Of a stretch of 64,000 bases of DNA, positions 56,901-64,000 are shown one piece after another. This DNA is from Timema cristinae (taxonomy: Eukaryota; Arthropoda; Insecta; Phasmatodea; Timematidae), in assembly GCA_039000515.1 (NCBI GenBank), contig JBCFYV010001001.1, forward strand, positions 10,499,873 through 10,563,872, read 5' to 3'. The notes under the pieces are model-generated. The model worked only from the letters and a program-made list of their open reading frames with translations, made no database searches and was not told the origin of the DNA. Numbering within the stretch: position 1 is the stretch's first letter; every line of letters starts with the position of its first letter. Position numbers and translations under genes: made by a program.

Positions 56901-59900
56901 AGGAAGGTTGAATTAAGAAGAATTATACCCACATTTACGTGTGTGGAGAGTGGAAAAGCATCTAGTAAACCACCCTCTGTACATCCAACTGGGATCGAAC
57001 TACGATCTCCCCGTCATCGGCAGTCTAGTCTATTGTGAAATAGAGACGCCTTAGACCATGCGACCACTGAAGTTCGTCGCTTATCATTTGTTAAAGTAGC
57101 TCCTCAATTTTCCTCACGAGGCTGAGTTGACCACGTTCCAGATCTATTGCTTCACGTAAAAATCTGAAAGTGCTGGGGATCGAAGCCAGGACCTTTCGGT
57201 CTTTAGGAACTCTATAACCACTAGACCACAGAGGCTGTCAAACTTTTAAATAAATCAAGTTTAATATAAAAGTGTCATCTCCATTTGGAAATGAACTCAC
57301 GACATTTGGCAAGCTAAGCAAAAAGTCTCGAGCTCGATTCCTTTCTATATTATGTAATTATTTTTCAGCGTACTTAATTTATTTGGAATAAACTATTCTT
57401 ATTTTCGATGATGGATAGTACATATAGATGGGATTTTAACCCCTACCTACCTGGAATATGTTGACGGTGTAGCTTAGGACCGCGAAGATCCCCGAGAGCT
57501 GATTGTTCACCATCAACCCTACACCGATCAAGAGGCCCCTCATTGTCGCCTTGGACGTCAAATTTTTGACAAAGGACGACTTTGGTAGAGTGATTTTCCT
57601 TCACCGTGTCGGTGCCTCCGCGAGTTTCATCATCTCTTGTTCGACAGCGATCAAATCTCCACCCCACAACCACATCAAGGCCTTCCGAGCCTCTGCTGGG
57701 TTTTTCTGGTTGAAGAGATACACCGGTGATTCGGGCATCCAGTAGAAGGCAGCCATGAAGACGATCGGTGCCGCCAGACAAATGGTGGAGAAGGTCGTGT
57801 ACGACAAGTAGGTGCCCAACACGTAGGCGAAAAGGATTCCCCCATTGGTGAACAAGACGAGGAAGGTTCCTAGGCTACCACGGGTGTCATCTTCCACGAT
57901 CTCCAACACGTACAGAGGACAGAGGATGGTACTACCCGCACTGCCGAAACCTGAAGGGAGACTAATCCTTCATTACATACACTTACACTTACTTACATAT
58001 ACTTAATGATACACTGATAGATGTTGCGTGGGCTGAAAGAAATGGTTGGGGGTCATTATACCAAAACTACACTGATTAAAACCACTTTACTTTAAGGATG
58101 TAAAGGGAGTCTTAGATTGTTTTTTAACATTTATTTTTGTGGTTTGTAAGCCATTTTGTTTTATCTTTGCTAACAAAGTTTTACTCTAAAATAATTATTG
58201 TTGGTGATCTTCTGTAACATTTTAATTGGTAAATATAAATACTATCATTTTATTTATGGACTTTTAGGTGCTTTATTAGTAAAATCTCATTACAATTTAT
58301 CCATCCGCCTCCCAATCTAAACTAGGAAGAGCCTCCTCCCTTCCACGCTCTACTACGAAGAGTTTCCCTCCCACGCTCTACTACGAAGAGTTTTCCCCCT
58401 CCACGCTCTACTACGAAGAGTCTTTCCCCCCTACCACGCTTAACTACGAAGTGTCTTTCCCCCTTCCACGCTCAACTACGAAGTGTCTTTCCCCCTCACG
58501 TCAACTACGAAGTGTTCTTTCCCCTCCTACGATCAACTACGAAGAGTTTTTCCCCAGTCTACGCTCAACTACGAAGAGTATTTCCCCTCCCACGTTCAAC
58601 ATGAAAGATCCTTCCTCATCCCATTCCCCTCCCATGCTCAACAACGCTCAATTAGAAAGAAACTTTCTCTCCCTCACTCAAAGCCATTCTCCTTACCCGC
58701 TTACCTAGAAAGAGCCTCCCTGTGAAGAGTGTGGTCTTTGACCGTGCGGTGGCGATCATTAGCCATCCTATGACATCCGGTAGTCCCACCAGGTAGCCCG
58801 TCAGCTTTCTGCTGTGCCTGTTGGCCAGGTAGCTGTAAACGGGGGTTGCCAACAACCCGCCCACACACATTAGTGAGCACAGCCAAGAGGAAGAATCTGT
58901 GCTCAATGGCTTGGCGTCACCGCCCAGGGGAGAGGGTACGGACTGTAGAAGGATCAGCATGGGTGACGGCCATCCGATCACTACTCCAGTGGCGAACGCA
59001 GACAAATTAACTAGAAATATACCAAAATGATGGAGAGAAATATACATTATATACATATATATATAGTACATATATATCGCTACTCCACCAACCCATAGAC
59101 ATAAGCCTACCTGGCAGGATGGCTTAGAGGGATGGTTTAGGCAGCGGCAAATAATTGTGGGGATCGTTTTGATCTTGTTTATTGAAATAAATTAGTTACT
59201 ATAAGGGTGTATAAATGTGATAAGTTTTTAAAACTAGTCAAAAGTTAAAAAAAATCTGTCTGCGTTCTGTCAGTGTCCCTACTCAACAGTTCTTCACCCT
59301 GACCTATCCTCGGTGTTATAACTTTGACTAGTGTAGAACACACGGCTGCTCGACTTAGTGCGGTTGTTATATAACTCAAACTTTCAAGATGGTTTCCTCC
59401 GTACTGAACACGAACTCATGCTGTAGGATATTCTCTTCACAAGTTAATGTAACTCGATAAATGAAGATGTCCTTTGAAGTAAGCCCTTAACACAGCTGGC
59501 GTCCTTCCCGCACCCCCCCCCCCTCTATTTCTTTCTCGAAAAGGTATACAACTCGCAGTTATATCCCACCAAAAGAGGTGTGTCACTTGAGTTAATGTTT
59601 ATGACAAATCAAATTAAATAAAACTAGATAAATGTGTTTCTTTGAAGTTAAAGTTTATTTAAATGATTGCATCATTTAATTTTCCTGGTAAAAATAGTTG
59701 TAACATTTACATTTTTTTATAGCTTTGTATTTAACATTAATTATTTTCTACTTTTGTTCACTGGTAAATATTTTTTGTAACATACACTTTTTATAAATTT
59801 AAATCGAGATATATCGCTAGTTTAATATTACACAATTTGCTTTTTCATGAAGGCTTCCTTGTGTACCGCTTTACGTTGTCTTTCTCCTTTACTATGCATG

Positions 59901-61663
59901 TTTACATAGGAATTGTACTCTGTTTATTAACAGTTCTATAGACTGAAAAATGTCAGGGTGTGTTTAGTATAGTAGTCCATTTATTTTGGAATTTAAAGAT
60001 TCGCAACAAATTTTAGTGCGTGGTACAGTGAGGGATTAACTGACGAGATGAAGTGTGGAAATTTGATATTATCTGTTAGCTACGTTTCAAAAATGTGTTC
60101 GGTAAAGCTTCTTATCATGTAATCATCAGGATGGATTGCCATGAGATCATCAGTAAAGCAGTCGTTCACGTGATCAGGAATCATGAATGATAGTCCGAAT
60201 AAGTATTTTAAAAATTGACCGATTTCAGAATCTATGGCGTTATATTCTTGAGTAAGGTTTAGTTGTTAGATTTTCCTCTACCAACTTTGGCCTAAATGAA
60301 ACTGATAGCCATTGATGAATTGTCGATGAAAAGCCTCTTCAAAGTCATTGAGTATAAGAGATAGGGCAAAGTCCAAACCAGGTTCACGAAATTTAAACTT
60401 GAGGTTTGAAGAGCTGCAATGTAAGTGCTTGTGGTTTTTTTTCTTAGGCAAACAGAAAACCAAAGGAGTGTTTAAGGCGGGGTGCTAGTGAGCGCGAGTT
60501 TAGTGCATTCATTTTGCAGTTTTTATAGCACAAACATTTTTTGCCCAAAATAAGTCAAATATTTCTTCTATAGAATCATAGAGTTTAGTTTTATGCACAT
60601 GCTAATCTCAACAGTTGTTGAATATCTGTCATGAGCATGGCAACAAATTTGGTGACAAACTTTTAAATAAAGAGAAAAGTTTGTCACCAAATGCTGCCAT
60701 GCTCATGACAGATATTCAACAACTGTTGAGATTAGCATATGCAGAAAACAAAACTCTATGTTTCTATAGAAGAAATATTTGATTTATTTTGGCCAAAAGA
60801 TGTTTATGCTATGAAAACTGCAAAAATACTGCCCAAACTCACGCTCACTAGCACTCCACCTTAAGTCATCTTTATTGCGTATGATGGTGAATAGTTGCAA
60901 AAACAGCTTTGTAGAAACATCAAAGGCTCTGTTCATACAAATTACGGCTAAGCTGTTAGAAATACTTAAGTTTGCTACCATAAAAACCCCTTTTATTTCG
61001 TTAATACTCAATAATAAAAAGGCTCTTCTTTATTCGTTTTAGTGTCCAATTTTTCCAAAGAAAAATGTAGTTCCTCCAGTGTTTTTGGTAGTGCGGGTTG
61101 GACGAAAGAGCGAACTTGGTGGACGAAAATATGTACAAGCAAAGAAAGTACTTGATATAAGTTCAGACGCAGTTCGTATGTTGACTAAAAAAACCTTGGG
61201 AAGCAGTTCATTTGTCTAAGTAGAACTATTTGTAAGAAGTTAATATGTCTACTCAGAACTATTGGGACGCAGTTCCTATGTTTCTTATCAAAGATTAAAA
61301 CTAGGGATGCAATTCCGATGCTGTGGGCGAAACACACTGTTTTAAAAACATTACTTCATACACGTGCACAGTTGTTGATGTGAAACAATTGACAGTAACG
61401 ATTACTTAGGTTTAAGTCATCCTTACATGCTTTTGATTACTAAGGTCTGAAAGCCATGAAACACATGTATAAAATTATATATATATATATAATATACGTA
61501 TAAAATTAGGAATTTTCCAAATATAATGCCTCAGTACATTTTAAAAAATATATTACTAGAACAATTTTGTCCACTAACCTGTTGAAGCAGCTAAATATTG
61601 TTGTAACCTTATTCTTCCTTTTTTTGCTGATGCATCATCTAATTGTGTAATAGAATCCTCCAT
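52238..61663 (-). CDS. Tret1-like sugar transporter, gene B, 4 exons, one in-frame stop
   Basis: The exons are 61663-61579, 59010-58705, 57950-57451 and 52813-52238, whose lengths (85, 306, 500, 576 nt) equal those of gene A. All borders are GT-AG. The product would be 488 residues of the MFS sugar-porter family: [19 protein letters not shown] at the N-terminus, [11 protein letters not shown] in helix 1, PESPVYL after helix 6, NNQLSGI in helix 7, DRAGRK and VVPETK. Codon 247 is TGA (57601-57603, minus) where gene A has GGG, in the cytoplasmic loop between helices 6 and 7. No indel accompanies it. The gene is either a very young pseudogene, polymorphic, or carries a sequencing error. The promoter block matches gene A. 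Confidence 0.88.
52985..53105. repeat. family D fragment
   Basis: GAATAGTGCCAACATTTCGC, GATAGAGGGTGTCACGTG and TCCAGACCGTGT match the left part of the copy at 48310-48604. Confidence 0.5.
53408..53461. repeat. CG-rich hairpin, 25-bp arms
   Basis: GAGCGCGCGCGCTTGAAAGA with TAGAA faces TTCTA with TTTTTCAAGCGCGCGCGCTC. There is one mismatch and a 4-base loop. It lies at the inner border of the left end of the TIR element. Confidence 0.9.
53605..53910 (+). repeat. SINE-T1 copy
   Basis: The head is GGTGACCTGGCGGTCTAGGG and the tail is slightly changed (CCCGAACGGGAAGTAAGATG). AATGGCC borders both sides. Confidence 0.9.
54000..54172 (-). repeat. SINE-T3 fragment
   Basis: The reversed B-box region AAGATTCGAACCTTTGCCTC and the reversed head ATTCCGCCACTGGTGCGG are visible. 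The tail is missing. Confidence 0.5.
54339..54627 (+). repeat. SINE-T1 copy, 11-bp TSD
   Basis: TCTAACTAGGG lies at 54328-54338 and 54628-54638. An extra G-rich run (GGGAGGGGGGGGGC) precedes the head. Confidence 0.9.
54978..55240 (+). repeat. SINE-T2 copy
   Basis: The head is GCCTCGGTGGCGTAGTTGGC, the body AAATGGTTTTCCACTCGCCC, and the tail CCCGAATGGGTTGTAAGACG ends in a TTATT-rich tract. GTCACTC flanks both sides. Confidence 0.88.
55520..55778. repeat. foldback with tRNA-like arms, 59-bp perfect inverted repeat
   Basis: 55520-55578 and 55720-55778 are exact reverse complements. Each arm carries GGTTCGATTCCCGTGTCCAG, a consensus RNA polymerase III B box. The right arm completes a tRNA-like sequence (55684-55752) with a 7-bp acceptor stem (CCTGGAT with GTCCAGG), a D-arm CTCAGTGGTAAGAG and a 7-base loop with ACT at the anticodon position. 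Confidence 0.85.
55684..55752 (+). tRNA. tRNA-like sequence / pseudo-tRNA in foldback
   Basis: The A-box region TAACTCAGTGG has one deviation and the B box GGTTCGATTCC is perfect. The anticodon stem has four good pairs, and the T stem has a mismatch at its base. The apparent anticodon ACT would be unusual for Ser. It is more likely a SINE head or pseudogene than a working tRNA. Confidence 0.35.
55779..56835. other. gene B intron DNA, nothing recognised
   Basis: This is AT-rich with no exon-like block. Confidence 0.4.
56840..57077 (-). repeat. SINE-T3 copy
   Basis: The reversed tail (AGCATTGCATCTTACTACCA) and the reversed head (TTAGACCATGCGACCACTGA) enclose a diverged body. Confidence 0.75.
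57087..57238 (-). repeat. tRNA-like SINE (family D), copy 2
   Basis: CTCACGAGGCTGAGTTGACC, GGGGATCGAAGCCAGGACC and ACCACTAGACCACAGAGGC correspond to the copy at 48310-48604. Confidence 0.6.
57451..57950 (-). CDS. gene B exon 3, with TGA at codon 247
   Basis: The acceptor is CTTCAG and the donor GTAGGT after CAG. It encodes [19 protein letters not shown] to LSYTVNIFQ. The TGA falls in the variable loop (LAEAPTR, stop, [10 protein letters not shown]), where gene A has LVEAADKGKDNRSAESSF. Both sides stay in one frame. Confidence 0.9.
58318..58650 (-). repeat. 28-33 bp minisatellite in gene B intron 2
   Basis: About ten units of TACGAAGAGTCTTTCCCCC plus TCCACGCTCAAC (plus-strand reading) occur. 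On the sense strand a unit reads ACTCTTCGTAGTTGAGCGTG, which resembles the exon 2 donor region GCTCTTTCTAGGTAAGCGGG at 58697-58716. Confidence 0.9.
58705..59010 (-). CDS. gene B exon 2
   Basis: The acceptor is TTTCTAG and the donor GTAAGC. It encodes [19 protein letters not shown] through TGRLFLG. It differs from gene A mainly in the loop after helix 1 ([16 protein letters not shown]). Confidence 0.92.
59011..61578 (-). other. gene B intron 1 (2568 bp)
   Basis: It contains a family M palindromic MITE (60476-60860), a C-run near 59511-59523, short AT microsatellites near 59056 and 61470, and otherwise no recognised content. Confidence 0.75.
60476..60860. mobile_element. TTAA-type MITE (family M), near-perfect palindrome
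   Basis: TTAA borders it at 60472-60475 and 60861-60864. The ends GGCGGGGTGCTAGTGAGCG and (reversed) GGTGGAGTGCTAGTGAGCG face each other, and the arms pair over almost the whole length about a centre near 60665. It is the best preserved copy of this family in the window. Confidence 0.88.
61579..61663 (-). CDS. gene B exon 1
   Basis: It encodes 28 residues beginning [19 protein letters not shown] and ending QQYLAAST, plus one base of a split Val. The donor is GTTAGT. It has the same length and the same GTTAACAAGATGGA start context as gene A. Confidence 0.87.
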
Positions 61664-61730
61664 CTTGTTAACCGTAGAGCAAATCAGATGTCATTTAGTA
61701 CATATTACAAATAGGTTACATTTAGTACCA

Positions 61731-61741
61731 TTTTTATATGA
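61731..61741 (-). promoter_or_regulatory. TATA box of gene B
   Basis: The sense-strand TCATATAAAAA lies 67 bases before the ATG and is the same 11-mer as upstream of gene A. Confidence 0.6.
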
Positions 61742-61788
61742 TTGCATGAATCATAAACACTCAAACTTGATTTGGTTATAATTTATCA

Positions 61789-61798
61789 TGCACGTGCA
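61789..61798. promoter_or_regulatory. palindromic E-box TGCACGTGCA upstream of gene B
   Basis: It is identical to the gene A box, with 47 bases to the TATA box (45 in gene A). Further upstream a diverged stretch (CAAATTTCATGTTGGC) also resembles gene A (CCGAGTTTATGTTGAC). Confidence 0.5.
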
Positions 61799-62117
61799 TG
61801 CAACTGGTGGCAAATTTCATGTTGGCTTCAAGTGTCTTAATTAATTTTTCAGTTTCTAGAAAGGAAAAAAAAAAAGCATTTGTGGATTTGTGGAAAATTT
61901 TTCATGGTGAGAAACTTGCATGAATTCTTTAGGAATGCTTTGTCCTGATATATACAAGTTTACTTAAAAGGATAGTCTCTAATTAGGTGTATGCTTGATT
62001 GTACAAGACTTATTGAAAAAATAAATGAGAAAAATTATGTTCACACACTTAGAGGTATCGGGCTGAATATAATGTATTTATTACTAATGTTGGGGAGATA
62101 AATGTTAAATACCAGCT

Positions 62118-62250
62118 GGCTTTATTGAGGTGTTTTCAAATCCTGGTTGGGCGTACTAAGGGTGGTTATTTCATAGTGGTTTTACACTCTACCTCCACGC
62201 AAATGTGGTAAAATTTCTATAAATTCAACTCTAACACACACAACCATTAT
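62118..62250 (+). repeat. SINE-T3 fragment
   Basis: TTTTCAAATCCTGGTTGGGC and CTACCTCCACGCAAATGTGG are T3 segments. The head and tail are lost. Confidence 0.5.
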
Positions 62251-62265
62251 TATTTTTTCTATCAC

Positions 62266-62511
62266 CGTATCTTACTACACGTTTCGGGTTTACGCGCTTA
62301 TGTACTAAATTACACCATTGTTTTAGGGATTATTAAGGTTATGTTTAGAGGAAGTGTACCCGCATTTGTGTGAAGGCAGAGTGGAAAACTATTTTGGAAT
62401 AAAACCACCCTCAGTACACCCAACCGAGATTTGAATCTTTAGCTCCACGTCATAGGCAATCAGTCTAGTGAGAAGGCAGCACGTTGGACCATGCGGCCAC
62501 CGAGGCGGGTT
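62266..62511 (-). repeat. SINE-T3 copy, full length
   Basis: The reversed tail (TCACCGTATCTTACTACACG) and the reversed head (ACCATGCGGCCACCGAGGCG) are both present. Confidence 0.82.
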
Positions 62512-64000
62512 CGTTATTAGTTAATTATGTGTAAAGCCAGAATTTTTAGTGAGACGTGACAAAAATTAAAAGAATCTAATCTTTATATTTCCCTCTTTAC
62601 ACTCTAATTATTATTTTTTCCTCTATCGAGAATATGTTTAGTGGTTGTTCAAAGGAAGTTGAATTATGAATAAAAAAAACAATCTTTTATTAATTCTATT
62701 TAAAGTTGCTCTACAAAAGTAGGGTTGATTACCTTTCCACTATTTGTTTACTTTCAATCATTTTCTTTGACTTACTGTCGCTACAAATTTGTTGACTTTT
62801 TATCATTGAATATTTTTTATATAAAAACATTCTAAAAAGCTAACAGGCTAATATCTGATAAACATTAAACATAAGAATATAATATCCTAAAATATAATAA
62901 TAAACAGGGAAATAATAGCTATCTATTCAATAAACTAAAATAAAGGATTTTTTTCATAAATACTCTTGGATTTTTTTTATCAAAACGCTAGACAGTAATA
63001 AAGAAATAACATTGCAAAACTTTAATTAGTCAAATACAACCGGATCTAAATCTATTAACTCTTAACTAATCAAATCTATCACTCTGAAACCTTTAAAATA
63101 AATAATTAATTATGTATAAATAGAGTTTAAACTACTCCAGGTAGGTAAAAAAAAAGTTAACTGCCGAAAGCCATAACTAAATGGCATAAAACTCTTGTGA
63201 CTTTTTTTTACCATCAAATAAATGTGAGCTTCTATTTAATTCTACATTATGTTTGTTGGTTCACAAGTTAATTGGTCGCACATCTAGTTAATAATTTGAT
63301 TCATTGTCGAACTTTTAAAAGTAATGGCTTAGCTCTTATATTTCTCGAACCCAGATATAGAATCTGAATCTTTATTTCTTTTCCTAATCTCAAATCCAAA
63401 TTCAAATCCTAGAAATTAATTTTTAAAAATATACAATTTTAATTAATCAACTTTTTTTAAATTAAATTTTAAATATTTTCACTTTAAAGCTTGTTGTGTC
63501 ATTGACAATTAATATTTTATTGGCCACGTCTATTTCCTCATAAACAAGCTAAGAAAACTTTTTTTTATAGTAAATTAATTATATTGATTCAATTTTTAAA
63601 TGATTTTGTTGGTCTCCCAACTACACAAGTCTATATAATTCCTATTATGAATTGCTTTATATTGATTAATCAAGTTAAGACCTTAATAATTGTATTCTAG
63701 ATAAAAAATTTTTTTAGATTCTTACGAATCTCTACTCTCTAGAATATTATGGGATTTGAGGGATTCTAAGAATCAGGATTTTAGCGGTTCATCTATGGTT
63801 ATAATTTGATCTGGTAAATATTGATAGTAGTACAATAAAGACCAATCAAAAGTCTTATATAAAATACAGGAATATTTATAGATGAAAACATGAATATCTC
63901 ATTGAAAATACTTCGTATTAATACTTTCTTTGTATATAGAAATATAGGCTGAATGTTCACATTTAAGCTATAAAGTTTGGTATTAGAAAGCATTTTTCCA
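62512..64000. other. very AT-rich DNA, nothing recognised
   Basis: Neither strand shows a coding-like block. Open frames here are short and low-complexity. Confidence 0.5.

Larger units (their letters stand above)
52814..57450 (-). other. gene B intron 3 (4637 bp)
   Basis: This intron is a repeat landing zone. It holds a family D fragment, a TAA-type CpG-rich element with two SINE-T1 copies, a SINE-T2, a tRNA-like foldback, a SINE-T3 and another family D copy. Confidence 0.8.

Noticed and set aside
57443..57781. 112-codon frame overlapping gene B exon 3
   Set aside because: It is in the wrong frame. The true frame continues on both sides of the TGA and matches gene A residue by residue.
61657..61672. 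Ribosome-binding-like context GTTAACAAG before the ATG of A and B
   Set aside because: It is a shared ancestral start context in a eukaryotic gene, not a Shine-Dalgarno site.

Overview
This is nuclear DNA of an animal, almost certainly an insect. It is AT-rich, its genes are split by GT-AG introns, and most of its length is interspersed repeats. The genes are the 3' end of an ELMO/CED-12 gene and three members of the insect facilitated trehalose transporter (Tret1-like) sugar-porter family. A hemipteran-like insect is a guess from the local expansion of Tret1-like genes; no rRNA or mitochondrial marker is present to settle it.

Layout: 1-996 (+) holds the last two coding exons of ELMO. From 1 to 23.6 kb there is AT-rich, repeat-filled DNA with one unassigned exon-like block at 5280-5408. 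23689-28400 (-) is Tret1-like gene A, intact, with four exons and 488 codons. 28.7-31.9 kb holds a hAT remnant, a 50-bp hairpin-forming tandem array and SINEs. 38.46-39.06 kb is a 41-bp minisatellite that ends about 365 bp before gene C (39425-43046, +), a two-exon Tret1-like gene with three single-base frameshifts. 43-52 kb is repeats. 52238-61663 (-) is gene B, whose four exons match those of gene A in length exactly, but with one in-frame TGA. 61.7-64 kb is repeats and plain AT-rich DNA.

Neighbours and function: A, B and C are diverged tandem paralogs on alternating strands. Each should be a 12-helix plasma-membrane carrier for trehalose or another sugar. A and B share a short promoter-like block (a palindromic CACGTG box, about 46 bp, a TATA box, about 70 bp, then the ATG), which suggests common control. 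ELMO is an unrelated cytoplasmic partner of DOCK-type Rac exchange factors.

Repeats: at least three tRNA-headed SINE families (called T1, T2 and T3 here) share one 3' tail and several copies have clear target-site duplications. There are also hAT, TTAA-type (piggyBac-like) and TAA-type (PIF/Harbinger-like) elements, fragments of a non-LTR retrotransposon, a tRNA-like foldback and several minisatellites. The most unusual signals are minisatellites in intron 2 of genes A and B that look seeded from the exon 2 splice donor, a 59-bp insertion consisting only of the SINE tail, and a CpG-dense TIR element. I found no clearly new biological system. Single-base indels also hit the conserved ELMO gene, so the breaks in gene C may be assembly errors.
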